Positions 25,841 through 34,868 of a stretch of DNA of 64,000 nucleotides are shown piece after piece; the stretch's first letter is position 1; each line of letters starts with the position of its first letter. The position numbers were made by a program, and so were the translations under genes. This DNA comes from Methylopila jiangsuensis (GTDB taxonomy: Bacteria > Pseudomonadota > Alphaproteobacteria > Rhizobiales > Methylopilaceae). The DNA lies in NCBI RefSeq assembly GCF_027922305.1, contig NZ_BSFK01000010.1, positions 372,001-436,000 on the forward strand. The letters run 5' to 3'. A model generated the notes under the pieces. It saw only the letters and a program-made list of their open reading frames with translations. It was not told the DNA's origin and did no database searches.

Positions 25841-26500
25841 ATGCGTTTGGCCACCGTCGCGGCGCTCGTCGCCGTCCTGTTCTGCGCGGCGTCCGCGGGC
25901 GCCCAGCCGGTCCTGCCGCCGGAACGGGGCCCGGAAGGCATGACGCCGATTCTCCCCGGACCCGCGCCCAAGGCGCCGTCGCCCGAGACCACAGGCCCCG
26001 CGCCGGCCCCGGACGCCCATGGCAAGGCCGTGGACGAGCTGCTGAAGCGCCTGGCCGAGACGAAAGATCCCGCGGTCGCCAAGCGCATCGCCGGCGCGGT
26101 GCAGGCGCTCTGGGCCCGATCGGGAAGCGACACCGCCGATCTGCTCGTCTCCCGCGCCGGCGAGGCCCAGCGCAAGGCGAAGTTCCCCATCGCCATCCGG
26201 CTGATGGATCAGGTGATCGCGCTCAAGCCCGACTACGTCGACGGCTGGAGCCGGCGCGCCGCGCTGCGCTACCAGTCGAAAGACTACGACCGGGCGATGA
26301 TGGACCTGCACGAGGCCCTGACGCGGGAGCCGCGCCAGTTCATGGTCTGGCTGACGCTCGGCCGCATCCTGAAGGAGAGCGGCCTCGACAAGCCCGCGCT
26401 CGGGGCCTTCCGCAAGGCGCTGGCGCTTTACCCGACGATCGAGGGCCTCGACAAGGAAGTGGACGAGCTGGCGCTTCAGGTGGAAGGGCGGCCGATCTGA
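25838..26500 (+). CDS. secreted/periplasmic TPR-repeat protein
   Basis: This 220-residue protein has a Sec signal peptide (hydrophobic residues 4-17, cleavage near SAGA-QP). A Pro-rich linker (about 25-60) is followed by at least two TPR units from about residue 110: PIAIRLMDQVIALKPDYVDGWSRRAALRYQSKDYDRAMMDLHEAL and the next one to FRKALALYPTIEG. TPRs mediate protein interactions; no enzymatic domain is present. The ATG lies within a hairpin, which may affect expression. The alpha/beta hydrolase follows closely on the same strand, suggesting an operon. Confidence 0.82.
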   Translation: MMRLATVAALVAVLFCAASAGAQPVLPPERGPEGMTPILPGPAPKAPSPETTGPAPAPDAHGKAVDELLKRLAETKDPAVAKRIAGAVQALWARSGSDTADLLVSRAGEAQRKAKFPIAIRLMDQVIALKPDYVDGWSRRAALRYQSKDYDRAMMDLHEALTREPRQFMVWLTLGRILKESGLDKPALGAFRKALALYPTIEGLDKEVDELALQVEGRPI

Positions 26501-26529
26501 CGTCCGGCGTCCGCGGCGCGGCGGCGCTC

Positions 26530-27453
26530 GTGGCCGTCCTGATGGCGGGCGCCGGCGTTTCCGAGGCGCGCGGGGCCGAGCCCGCGCGGGCGGAGCGGCG
26601 GATTACCGTCGCCGGCGGGGCGCTCAACGTGGTGGTCCTGACGCCCGCGGATGGCGGGAAGGGGCGGGCGACTCTGCTGCTGCTCCATGGCGCCAGCGGC
26701 AACCTCAGGGACATGGAGCTGGCGATCGGCCGGCGGCTCGCCGTCCGCCGCCGCGTGGTGCTGGTGGACCGTCCGGGCCATGGCGGCAGCGACCGGCTCG
26801 GCGGGCGGGAGATGGCGGGGCTCGGGGCGCAGGGCGACGCGGTCCTGGCGGCGCTGGACGGCCTCGGCGTGCGCCGGGTGGTGGCGGTCGGCCACTCCTG
26901 GTCCGGGGGGCTGGCGGCGCGGCTGGCGCTCGATCATCCCGAGCGCGTGTCCGGCCTCGTGACGCTTGCGGGCGCGACCCATCCGTGGCCGGGCGGCGTC
27001 GCGTTCTACAACCGCGTCGCGGCGGCGCCGGTGGTGGGTCCGCTGTTCTCCACCCTGATCGCGCCGCCGGTCGGGAGGCTTCTGTTCAAGGCCGCGGTGG
27101 CCTCCACCTTCGCCCCGAAGACGATGCCGCCGGATTATCTGGCGCTGGCCAGCTCCCGAACCATCCTGCGGCCGGCGGAGTTCCGCGCCAACGCCCAGGA
27201 TCTCGCCGACCTGAAGGCCAATCTCGCCGCCCAGGCGCCGCGCTATGGCGCGATCCGCGCGCCGACGCTGGTGATGACGGCGGACGCCGACCACATCGTC
27301 TCGCCCGACATCCACTCGCAGGCCTTCGCCCGCGCCGTGCCCGGCGCGACGCTGGTGACGCTGCCGGGCGCGGGGCACATGCCGCACTGGACCGCGACGG
27401 AGAAGGTCGTGGCCGGGATCGAGGCGCTGGCGGCGCGGGTCGAGCGCAACTGA
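26530..27453 (+). CDS. alpha/beta-hydrolase fold protein
   Basis: This protein of about 307 residues starts at GTG 26530 (ATG 26542 is an alternative), with a likely signal sequence in the first 20 residues. The oxyanion region is LLLLHGASGN and the nucleophile elbow is VGHSWSGG (Ser). The acid is probably the Asp in MTADADHIV and the base the His in LPGAGHMPHW. The substrate is unknown. It lies 29 bp after the TPR gene. Its 3' end runs into a bidirectional terminator shared with pyruvate kinase. Confidence 0.85.
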   Translation: MAVLMAGAGVSEARGAEPARAERRITVAGGALNVVVLTPADGGKGRATLLLLHGASGNLRDMELAIGRRLAVRRRVVLVDRPGHGGSDRLGGREMAGLGAQGDAVLAALDGLGVRRVVAVGHSWSGGLAARLALDHPERVSGLVTLAGATHPWPGGVAFYNRVAAAPVVGPLFSTLIAPPVGRLLFKAAVASTFAPKTMPPDYLALASSRTILRPAEFRANAQDLADLKANLAAQAPRYGAIRAPTLVMTADADHIVSPDIHSQAFARAVPGATLVTLPGAGHMPHWTATEKVVAGIEALAARVERN

Positions 27454-27488
27454 AAACGCCCGCCGGGCGGACCGGCGGGCGTTTTCAG
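27450..27488. terminator. bidirectional terminator between the hydrolase and pyk
   Basis: A perfect 16-bp inverted repeat (27450-27465 with 27473-27488) begins CTGAAAACGC and ends GCGTTTTCAG around a 7-base loop. Both strands present a GC stem ending in a T run, serving the convergent genes. Its left arm covers the last codon of the hydrolase. Confidence 0.85.
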
Positions 27489-27514
27489 TTCGGGCGCTTC
27501 GGCGCGAAGAAGGC

Positions 27515-28954
27515 TCAGTCGCGCTTCAGGTGGTCGCCGCCCACATAGGCGATGCGCAGCATGTTGGTGGCGCCCGGCTGGCGCAGCGGCACGCCGGCGG
27601 AGATGATGACGCGGTCCTTCTCGGTCGCGATCCCCTGATCCAGCGCGATGTCGCAGGCGCGGTTCACGATGTCGTCCAGATCGTAGGCGTCGTGGGTCAG
27701 CACCGAATGCACGCCCCACACCAGCGCGAGCCGGCGGCTGGTGGCGAGGCTCGGCGTCAGCGCGATGATCGGCTGCTTCGGCCGTTCGCGGGAGGCGCGG
27801 CGGGCGGTGGTGCCGTAAGCGGTCCAGCAGATGATGGCGGCGAGGTCCAGCGTCTCGGCGATCTGGCGCGCGGCGGCGGAGATGGCGTCGGCCCCGGTGG
27901 GCTCCGGCTCGGCGCGCTGGGCGTCGATGATGGAGCGGTAATAGGGGTCGTTCTCCACGTTGAGCGCGATGGAGTTCATCATCGCCACCGCCTCGACCGG
28001 ATAGGCGCCGGCGGCGCTCTCGGCGGACAGCATGATGGCGTCGGCGCCCTCGAACACGGCGGTCGCCACGTCCGAGACCTCGGCGCGGGTCGGCGTCGGC
28101 TGGGTGATCATGGACTCCAGCATCTGGGTCGCGATGATCACCGGCTTGCCGGCCTTGCGGCAGGCGCGGGTCATCTGCTTCTGCAGCCCCGGCACCACCT
28201 CGAGCGGCATCTCGACGCCCAGGTCGCCGCGGGCGACCATGACCGAGTCCGACAGGTCCACGATCTCCTGAAGCCGGGTCATGGCCTGCGGCTTCTCGAT
28301 CTTGGTCATCACCCCGGCGCGGCCCTGGATGATGTCCGTCGCTTCGGTGATGTCCTCGGGGCGCTGCACGAAGGACAGCGCGATCCAGTCCACGCTGTCG
28401 GTGGCGAGCGCCGCCTCCAGGTCGGCGTGGTCCTTCGGCGTCATGGCCGAGGTCTTGATCAGCGTGTCCGGCAGGCTGACGCCCTTGCGGTCCGACAGGC
28501 GGCCGCCGACGATCACTTCCGCGGTGGTGGAGGTGGGCGTGCAGGCGCGCGCGATCAGGCGGATCTTGCCGTCGTCCAGCAGCAGCGTGTGGCCGGGCTC
28601 CAGCGCCTCCAGAATCTCCGGATGGGGCAGGTGCACGCGGGTCTCGTCGCCGGGCGTCGGGTCGGCGTCGAGCGTGAAGCTCGCGCCCTGCTTCAGCATG
28701 GCGGCGCCGTCCGCGAAGCGGCCGACGCGCAGCTTCGGGCCCTGCAGGTCGATCAGGATGCCGATCGGCCGGGCGACCTCGTCCTCCACGTCGCGGATGG
28801 TCTGCACCAGCTCGCGCATGCGCTCGTGACTGGTGTGGCTCATGTTGATGCGGAACACGTCCGCGCCGGCGCGGAACAGCTTCTCGACCATTTCGGGGGT
28901 CGAGGACGAGGGGCCCAGCGTGGCGAGGACCTTGACGCGACGCAGACGCCTCAT
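27515..28954 (-). CDS. pyk: pyruvate kinase
   Basis: This complete 479-residue enzyme converts phosphoenolpyruvate and ADP to pyruvate and ATP. Landmarks are VKVLATLGPSS at the start, FRINMSHT (nucleotide/phosphate contact), DLQGPKLR, MTKIEKPQA (catalytic Lys), SVMVARGDLGVEMP (metal-binding Glu/Asp) and IIATQMLESMI. The C-terminal allosteric domain is full length (PIIALTPSLATSRRLALVWG). The start overlaps the DUF1036 stop by ATGA, an arrangement typical of Rhizobiales. Confidence 0.97.
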   Translation of the reverse strand: MRRLRRVKVLATLGPSSSTPEMVEKLFRAGADVFRINMSHTSHERMRELVQTIRDVEDEVARPIGILIDLQGPKLRVGRFADGAAMLKQGASFTLDADPTPGDETRVHLPHPEILEALEPGHTLLLDDGKIRLIARACTPTSTTAEVIVGGRLSDRKGVSLPDTLIKTSAMTPKDHADLEAALATDSVDWIALSFVQRPEDITEATDIIQGRAGVMTKIEKPQAMTRLQEIVDLSDSVMVARGDLGVEMPLEVVPGLQKQMTRACRKAGKPVIIATQMLESMITQPTPTRAEVSDVATAVFEGADAIMLSAESAAGAYPVEAVAMMNSIALNVENDPYYRSIIDAQRAEPEPTGADAISAAARQIAETLDLAAIICWTAYGTTARRASRERPKQPIIALTPSLATSRRLALVWGVHSVLTHDAYDLDDIVNRACDIALDQGIATEKDRVIISAGVPLRQPGATNMLRIAYVGGDHLKRD

Positions 28955-29496
28955 TGGACCGCGGCGCCCGGCTCGATGCCCGCGCTCGCGCCTGCGGCGG
29001 GGGCCGCGGCGCGGGGGGCGGGCGTCGGCTGCGGGCTCGCAGGCTGCGCCGCCTTCGCGGTCGGTTCGGTCAACTGCACCGTCCAGCTCCCTTGCTCACC
29101 GGTGTCGATCTCGAAGAAGCCGGAGCGGTCGTAGCCGCGCGCCAGACAGTCCTCGATTCCCCGGATCGTGAATTCCTTGTCGCGCGTGCACATGTAGGCC
29201 TTGCCGTTCCACTCGCCGCCGCGGTCGTAGTCGATCGCGTAGACGTAGTAGAAGCGCGAGGACAGCGCGCCGCGCAGGATGGTCTCGCAGGAGTTGGCGG
29301 AGACGTTCCACCAGCCCTCGGTCGACCAAGTGTCTTTCTCTTTGTAGCCGATCGAGACGCCGATGCGGCTGTTGGTCTTGTTGCAAAGCCGGAAGTCGGC
29401 CCTGGCCGCGCCGGCCGCGGCCGAAAGGCCGGCCACGAACAGCGCGAGAAGGAGAAGGCGCGCGGCGCGCGCGGAAGAAACGATGCGAATCGTCAT
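28951..29496 (-). CDS. DUF1036 exported protein
   Basis: This 181-residue protein has a signal peptide ending near ARA-DF. The DUF1036 domain (about 34-145) includes FRLCNKTNSRIGVSIGYK and several Cys residues, with aromatic pairs (WSTEGWW, FYYVYAIDYD). An Ala/Pro-rich tail follows. Function is unknown; the family is regularly found upstream of pyk in Rhizobiales. A TTGACA (29556-29561) with an A-rich -10-like CAAAAA 17 bp further on lies inside the end of the glycerate kinase gene and may be the promoter of this unit. Confidence 0.87.
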   Translation of the reverse strand: MTIRIVSSARAARLLLLALFVAGLSAAAGAARADFRLCNKTNSRIGVSIGYKEKDTWSTEGWWNVSANSCETILRGALSSRFYYVYAIDYDRGGEWNGKAYMCTRDKEFTIRGIEDCLARGYDRSGFFEIDTGEQGSWTVQLTEPTAKAAQPASPQPTPAPRAAAPAAGASAGIEPGAAVQ

Positions 29497-29544
29497 GCGG
29501 CGTTAACGCTCCCCACGGTCGCGTCAGCGCGCTTTTTGCTGCCG

Positions 29545-30843
29545 TCAGTCTGGTATGTCAACGAGCACGATGCGGAGATCGTTGACGTTGGTGCAGGTCG
29601 GTCCGGTGTAGAGACCATCGCCCGTCGCCTCGAAGAATCCGGTGCTGTCGTTCTCCGCGAGGAAGTGGGCGGGATCGAGACCCTTGGCCGTGGCGCGCTC
29701 CAGAGTGGCGGGATCGACCACCGCGCCGGCCGGGTCCTCCGGCGAGCCGCCGCCGCCGTCCGCGCCGTCGGTGTCGCCCGCGAGCGCCGCCCAGTTCGCG
29801 ACGCCGCCGAGCTCGTTCACCAATGACAGCGCGTACTCCTGGTTCGGACCGCCGCGGCCGTTCCGGCCCTTGATGGTGACGGTGAGCTCGCCGCCGGAGA
29901 TCAGCGCCACCGGCTTCGTCAGGCCGGAGAGGCCGCGGGCGATGGCGGCGTGCTCGGCCGCGACCTCGCGCGCCTCGCCCTCGATGTCGGCGCCCACCAC
30001 GCGCACCTCGACGCCGGCCTCCTCAAGCGTCCGGATGGCGGCGGCCAGAGCGTCGGCCGGGCGCGACACCACCAGGAAGCTGGTGTTGGCGAAGGCGGGA
30101 TCGTCCGCCTTGGGGCTTTCGTTCGCCGGGTTCGACAGCGCGGCGGCCACGTCCGGATGAGGCTCCACGTTGAAGCGCGCCAGGGCGGCGCGGGCGTCCT
30201 CCAGCGTGGTCGGGTCCGGCACGGTGGGGCCGGAGGCGATCACCGAGGGGTCGTCCCGGGGCACGTCGGAGATGGCGAGCGCGAACACCGGGGCCGGATG
30301 GGCCGCGCGGGCCAGACGGCCGCCCTTGATCCTGGACAGGTGCTTGCGCACGGAGTTGATGGCGTCGATGGGCGCGCCGGAGCGCAGCAGCGCCTTGGTG
30401 GTGGCCTGCTTCACCGCGAGGTCGAGCCCGTCCACCGGCGCGACCCAGTTGGCGGAGCCGCCGCCGGTGATGAGCGCCAGCACCAGATCGTCCGGCCCCG
30501 CCTGCTCGGCGAGCGCGATCGTGTCGGCGGCGCCCTGAAGGCCCGCGGCGTCCGGCACCGGATGGCCGGCCTCCACCACCTTGATCCATTCGGTCGGCCG
30601 GGCGTGGCCGTGGCGGGTGACGGCGATGCCCACCAGCCGGTCCGGCCCGAGGCCGTAGGTCTCGCGGTAGAACTTTTCGGCGATCTCGGCGCAGGCGCCG
30701 CCGCCCTTGCCGGCGGCGAGCACGATCACCCGGCCCTTGGGCGGCGCCGGCAGATGGGCCGGCAGGCACACGGCGGGGTGGGCCGCGGCGACGCCGGCGT
30801 CGAAGGCGCGGCGAAGGAGCGAGCGGCGCTCGTCAGGGGTCAT
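29545..30843 (-). CDS. glycerate kinase type 2 (MOFRL family)
   Basis: This 432-residue protein matches DUF4147 plus MOFRL kinases. The N-terminal VIVLAAGKGGGACAEIAEKFYRE and LITGGGSANWVAPVDGL segments match the family, as does the C-terminal LAGDTDGADGGGGSPEDPAGAVVD. It phosphorylates D-glycerate to 2-phosphoglycerate in glyoxylate or serine-cycle metabolism. It is often misannotated as hydroxypyruvate reductase (TtuD). It is divergent from the N-formylglutamate amidohydrolase gene across 111 bp. Downstream pyruvate kinase is consistent with lower glycolysis. Confidence 0.92.
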   Translation of the reverse strand: MTPDERRSLLRRAFDAGVAAAHPAVCLPAHLPAPPKGRVIVLAAGKGGGACAEIAEKFYRETYGLGPDRLVGIAVTRHGHARPTEWIKVVEAGHPVPDAAGLQGAADTIALAEQAGPDDLVLALITGGGSANWVAPVDGLDLAVKQATTKALLRSGAPIDAINSVRKHLSRIKGGRLARAAHPAPVFALAISDVPRDDPSVIASGPTVPDPTTLEDARAALARFNVEPHPDVAAALSNPANESPKADDPAFANTSFLVVSRPADALAAAIRTLEEAGVEVRVVGADIEGEAREVAAEHAAIARGLSGLTKPVALISGGELTVTIKGRNGRGGPNQEYALSLVNELGGVANWAALAGDTDGADGGGGSPEDPAGAVVDPATLERATAKGLDPAHFLAENDSTGFFEATGDGLYTGPTCTNVNDLRIVLVDIPD

Positions 30844-30954
30844 GGTCGAGGCTCCACTGGCGCCGCGCGGACGCGCGACGGAACTGTCGAGAGGTGCGGC
30901 CGGGCGCTCTTCCTATGGCATCGCCGACCGCGCGTCACTACAGTCGCTTAGACC

Positions 30955-31782
30955 ATGACCTGCGACCCATTTTCGCCCGCGACGAAAGACGAATACGACG
31001 CCGTGGAGACGGTCCCCGGCGCGCCCGGCTCCGCTCTGCTGCTGCTGTGCGACCACGCCTCCAACCGCGTGCCGCCGGAGCTCGGCGACCTCGGCCTGCC
31101 GCCGTCCGAATTCGAGCGCCACATCGCCTACGACATCGGCATGCGCGGGGTGACGCTGGCGCTGGCCGAGCGGCTCGGCGCCCCGGCCGTGCTGTCCACC
31201 ACCTCGCGGCTGGTGATCGACCCCAACCGCGGCGAGGATGATCCCACGCTGGTCATGCGCCTGTCCGACGGCGCGATCGTGCCCGGCAACGCCCGCGTGG
31301 ACGCGCTGGAGAAGCGCCGCCGCATCGAGCGCTATTACCGGCCCTATCACGACGCGGTCGCGGCCCGGCTCGACGCCATGGTGGATGCGGGGCTCACCCC
31401 CGCTGTGATCGCGCTCCACAGCTTCACGCCGGCGTGGAAGGGCGTGGCGCGGCCCTGGCGCATCGGGCTGCTGTGGGACCGGGACGACCGCATCGCGGCG
31501 CCGCTGCTCGCCGCTCTGGAGGCGGAGGGCGATCTGGCGGTCGGCGACAACGAGCCCTATGACGGGGCGCTGAAGGGCGACACCATGCACCGCCACGGCA
31601 CGAACCGGGGCTTTCCCCATGTGCTGGTGGAGATCCGCCAGGACCTGGTGGCCGACGCCGCCGGGCAAGAGGCTTGGGCGGACCGCCTCGCCCGCCTGCT
31701 GCCGCCCATTCTCGCGCGCCCCGAGATCGGCCACATCGCCCGTTACGGCTCGCGCACCGATGTCCGGAGACATGACCCATGA
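30955..31782 (+). CDS. N-formylglutamate amidohydrolase family protein
   Basis: This 275-residue protein of the HutG-like FGase family (PF05013) has LLLCDHASNRVPPELGDLGL (about 23-42), HIAYDIGMRGV, SRLVIDPNRGEDDPTLV, IALHSFTPAWKGV and VLVEIRQDLV as conserved metal or substrate segments. Family members release formate from N-formylglutamate or related N-acyl amino acids. No other histidine-degradation gene is nearby, so the physiological role is open. It overlaps the DUF1244 gene by ATGA. Confidence 0.88.
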   Translation: MTCDPFSPATKDEYDAVETVPGAPGSALLLLCDHASNRVPPELGDLGLPPSEFERHIAYDIGMRGVTLALAERLGAPAVLSTTSRLVIDPNRGEDDPTLVMRLSDGAIVPGNARVDALEKRRRIERYYRPYHDAVAARLDAMVDAGLTPAVIALHSFTPAWKGVARPWRIGLLWDRDDRIAAPLLAALEAEGDLAVGDNEPYDGALKGDTMHRHGTNRGFPHVLVEIRQDLVADAAGQEAWADRLARLLPPILARPEIGHIARYGSRTDVRRHDP

Positions 31783-32120
31783 CCGTCGAACCCGTCGCCG
31801 TTCCCGCCGCCCTCGACCTGCCCGGCCTCGACGAGGCCGAGCGCACGGCGCTTGAGGCCGCGGCCTTCCGCCGGCTGGTGAACCACCTGCGCAACCGGCC
31901 GGACGTGCAGAACATCGACCTGATGAACCTCGGCAACTTCTGCCGCAACTGCCTGTCGAACTGGCTGAAGGACGCCGCCGACGCCCAGGGGCTCGCCCTG
32001 TCCAAGGAGGACGCGCGCACGGCCGTCTACGGCATGCCCTATGAGGAGTGGAAGGCGAAGCACCAGACGGAGGCGACGCCGGAGCAGCAGGCGGCCTTCG
32101 CCGCCCGGCGCCAGCGCTGA
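31779..32120 (+). CDS. DUF1244 protein
   Basis: This 113-residue cytosolic protein has the characteristic block FRRLVNHLRNRPDVQNIDLMNLGNFCRNCLSNWL (about 30-63), with two Cys, followed by VYGMPYEEWKAKHQTEA. The family has a solved helical-dimer structure from Sinorhizobium but no assigned function. Its ATG overlaps the amidohydrolase stop, so the two are cotranslated. It is 69 bp upstream of gapR. Confidence 0.92.
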   Translation: MTVEPVAVPAALDLPGLDEAERTALEAAAFRRLVNHLRNRPDVQNIDLMNLGNFCRNCLSNWLKDAADAQGLALSKEDARTAVYGMPYEEWKAKHQTEATPEQQAAFAARRQR

Positions 32121-32189
32121 CGCCACGGCGCTTGACGCGCCTCCCGGGTTTTGCGACCCCCACGCCTCGACATTTCAGGGAGAGCCACG

Positions 32190-32447
32190 TTGAGCACCGT
32201 CAATCCGGACGAGGTCGCCAAGGAGCAGCTGACCGCCTTCGTCGAGCGCATCGAGCGGCTCGAGGAGGAGAAGAAGGGCATCAGCGACGACATCAAGGAG
32301 GTCTACGCCGAGGCCAAGGGCAACGGTTTCGACGTCAAGGTGCTGCGCAAGGTGATCTCGCTGCGCAAGCAGGACGCCGACGAGCGCGCCGAGCAGGAGG
32401 CGATTCTCGATCTCTACCTGCAGGCGCTGGGCATGCCGACCGCCTGA
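32190..32447 (+). CDS. gapR: GapR nucleoid-associated protein (DUF2312)
   Basis: This 85-residue protein starts at TTG 32190 with GGGAGAG upstream; the longer frame has unrelated sequence. The coiled-coil segment [60 protein letters not shown] is the GapR signature. GapR tetramers encircle overtwisted DNA ahead of replication forks and highly transcribed genes and stimulate topoisomerases. It is widely conserved and often essential in alphaproteobacteria. Confidence 0.95.
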   Translation: MSTVNPDEVAKEQLTAFVERIERLEEEKKGISDDIKEVYAEAKGNGFDVKVLRKVISLRKQDADERAEQEAILDLYLQALGMPTA

Positions 32448-32473
32448 CCGCGTCTGCTCGTAACCCTCGTCCG

Positions 32474-32620
32474 CCGTCATGCCCGAGCGTGGTCATCGGG
32501 CGTCCACGACGCGATGGGCGAGAGTTTGGTCCGCGGACGGTCCCATGAATACCCGGCTTCGCCGGGCCTGACGAAGTTCAGATCCCGCGCTTCGGCGCCG
32601 TAACGACCGGCTCTGAGCAC
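32474..32620. repeat. intergenic palindromic repeat, composite copy
   Basis: GTCATGCCCGAGCGTGGTCAT with GGGCGTCCACGAC (32474-32510), the hairpin CCCGGCTTCGCCGGGC (about 32552-32567) and GACCGGCTCTGAG (32607-32619) match units seen at 19709-19935. The last unit is in inverse orientation to the one at 19712. No gene is seen in 32448-32621. Confidence 0.75.
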
Positions 32621-32621
32621 G

Positions 32622-32662
32622 AAAAAGCCCCGGACCATGCGGTCCGGGGCTTTTTCTTTTTT
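32622..32662. terminator. bidirectional terminator between gapR and the DUF882 gene
   Basis: A 15-bp perfect stem (32622-32636 with 32641-32655) has an ATGC loop. The plus strand continues with a T-rich tail (32651-32662), and the minus strand has a T5 run from the left arm. Confidence 0.93.
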
Positions 32663-32680
32663 GTCAACGCGGCCGGCGGC

Positions 32681-34624
32681 TCACCCGCGGCGGTTGCCGA
32701 TGCTGGCGGTGGTGTTGGCGGGCTGGGCCGCGAACGACTGGGTGCGCAGCAGCATCACCGAGGAGCCGGAGAAGCGGCCGGGCTTGGCGCCGTAGCTGGG
32801 ATCGACGCCGAAGCCGCCGGCGAGCGCCGCGGTCGGGGCGTCGATCAGGCCCGAGGAGGTCGGCTGCGGATGGCGCAGGGTCTGGTCCCAAGCGGCGGGC
32901 GTCGGCGTGGCGGCGGCGCGCAGCGTGCGGTCGTCGAGCCGGGCGGTGACCATCGGCGCCGCCGGCAGGCTGGCGTGGCGGGCGGCGGAGGACGCGGCGG
33001 CGTAGATGGCGGAGGGCGTGGCGTCCGGCGCGATCACCCGCGGCGCCGAAGCGACGCTGGAGGCCGGCGCATGGGACGCAGGCTTGGCCGCCGCGACGGC
33101 CGGGGCCGGGATCGGCTTGTGCTGGGCCTGGGGCGCGGCCGGACGGCTGCGGTTCTCCACCGGCAGCTGCGCGGTCTGCGGCGCGGCGTAGGCCATGGTC
33201 ATTTCGGGCGCGGCCGGGGCGCGGGACACGAAGGCGTCCGGCAGGCGCGGGAAGGTCGCCGCCTCCGCCTGATAGGCGGCCGCGGTCTGCGGGTTGATCT
33301 CGCGCGGGCGCTGCGCCGAACGGTCGGCCGACACCGGGGTCGGGATGGCGGCGAGCACGGCCACCGCGCTGTCCGCCGGCCGCGGGCGCGGCGCGGGGAT
33401 GGCGGAGGCGAGCGCCATGGCGGGCTCGGCGGCGCTCGCGGGCGCCTCCGCCACGGGGGCGGGGGCCGCGGCGCCGGGGCCCGCGCGCCAGACCATCTCC
33501 GGCTCGCGCGGCGCGGGAACGGGGGCCGGCGCAACGGCGGCGACCACGGTCGGCGCCACGGCGGCGGGGCGGATAGGGGCGATCGGCGGCAGCGGCGCGA
33601 CCGGGGTCGCGGCGGCCATGACCACGGGGGCCTCCTCCTCGACCGGGGCCGCGGGCTTCACGAAACCGGCGGGGCGGGGCGTCGGCACCGGCACGCGCAC
33701 GGTCGCCACGCGGATGGCGGAGGCGGGCGGCGCGGTCTCCTCGGCGTCGTCGGAGGCGGCGGGCGCGGCCGTGCGCGCGCTCGCCGCGCGGCGGGTCGCG
33801 GCGGTGGCGACCACGGTCGGGGCGACCTCCGTCTCGTCCTCGTCGTCCGAGCCGAACAGGCGAGCGAAGAAGCCCTTGCTCTTCCCGCCGCCGGAGCCGG
33901 AATAGGCGTCGTCCAGCGAGACGCCGCCCCGGGCCTTCAGCTCGGCCGCGGCCACCTGGTAGCCGGGCATGTGGCCGCCCTCGGCGGGCTGATGCACGGT
34001 CTTGCCGCCGGGGAACAGGCGGGCGAGCTGGCTGCGGCTCATGCGCGGCCAGGCGCGGATGTTGCCGGCGTCGAGATGGACGAAGGGGCGGCCCGAGGTC
34101 GGGTAGAAGCCGACGCCGCCGCGCTGCAGGCGGATGCCCGCCTCGCGCACCGCGGAGACCGGCACGCCGGTGATGTAGAAGTCCATGGCGCGGCCCAGCA
34201 TGTGCTGGCTGAACTTGGCGACGCCGCGGGAGCGGGCGCGCAGCATGGCGTTGGTTTCAGGGGAGCGGTAGGACGACACGATGTTGATCATCTGGCCGCG
34301 GCCCACCTCGCGGTGCACCTCCCAGACGATGTCGAACAGGCGCGGCTCCATGCGCGTCTGCTTGTCGTTCCGCCAGTCGCGCAGGAAATAGCTCAGCTTG
34401 CGCAGGCCCTCGGCGTCGTAGCGGCCGTTGCGCTTGAACGTCACCGTCAGCGTGTCGCCACGATGCGTGTGGTAGAGCGTGAGCGTCCGCGTGTCGCCGT
34501 TGGCTTGCGCGGTCTGCGTGCCCTCGGAGGCGGCGACCAGCGCGACGACCCCGAGGAGAGCGACGCCGGCTCCCCGCTTGGCGCGGGCGAGAACGGCCTG
34601 TCGTGACGTGAGCGCTTCGAGCAA
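32681..34624 (-). CDS. DUF882 / M15-like peptidoglycan endopeptidase with long Ala/Pro-rich tail
   Basis: This 647-residue exported protein starts at TTG 34624 (AGG 8 nt upstream) with a signal anchor at about 18-42. The DUF882 domain (about 45-215) has YRSPETNAML, the zinc-binding FSQHMLGRAMDFYI (His, Asp) and RPFVHLDAGN (His). Related MepK and YcbK enzymes cut peptide crosslinks in peptidoglycan. The remaining about 400 residues are low-complexity Ala, Pro and Val with no domain, probably a disordered periplasmic region. The neighbouring gene is an L,D-transpeptidase, so the two may act on 3-3 crosslinks. Two GAATC (GANTC) sites lie upstream. Confidence 0.9.
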   Translation of the reverse strand: MLEALTSRQAVLARAKRGAGVALLGVVALVAASEGTQTAQANGDTRTLTLYHTHRGDTLTVTFKRNGRYDAEGLRKLSYFLRDWRNDKQTRMEPRLFDIVWEVHREVGRGQMINIVSSYRSPETNAMLRARSRGVAKFSQHMLGRAMDFYITGVPVSAVREAGIRLQRGGVGFYPTSGRPFVHLDAGNIRAWPRMSRSQLARLFPGGKTVHQPAEGGHMPGYQVAAAELKARGGVSLDDAYSGSGGGKSKGFFARLFGSDDEDETEVAPTVVATAATRRAASARTAAPAASDDAEETAPPASAIRVATVRVPVPTPRPAGFVKPAAPVEEEAPVVMAAATPVAPLPPIAPIRPAAVAPTVVAAVAPAPVPAPREPEMVWRAGPGAAAPAPVAEAPASAAEPAMALASAIPAPRPRPADSAVAVLAAIPTPVSADRSAQRPREINPQTAAAYQAEAATFPRLPDAFVSRAPAAPEMTMAYAAPQTAQLPVENRSRPAAPQAQHKPIPAPAVAAAKPASHAPASSVASAPRVIAPDATPSAIYAAASSAARHASLPAAPMVTARLDDRTLRAAATPTPAAWDQTLRHPQPTSSGLIDAPTAALAGGFGVDPSYGAKPGRFSGSSVMLLRTQSFAAQPANTTASIGNRRG

Positions 34625-34868
34625 TGAACCGACCTGACTGTCTGATCGCCTGCCTGCGCCGCGCGGGGGCGTCGACGCCGCAGGTGATGACTGAAGTCTC
34701 TACGGGTCTGGTTAACGCGGAATGAACCAACCCCGTCGAAAGCGATCCCCCAACCACTCTTCTGTGACCTCGTAGCCGCAGAATCGGAGAAAAGCTAGTC
34801 AGAATCCCACTCGGGCGTGCGGCGGCGCACAATTCTCTTGCGTGTCTTGGCTCCGCCGCACTCTCCCG

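Noticed and set aside
27530-29134. 534-residue plus-strand frame opposite pyruvate kinase
   Set aside because: It is antisense to pyk and has no recognisable domain.
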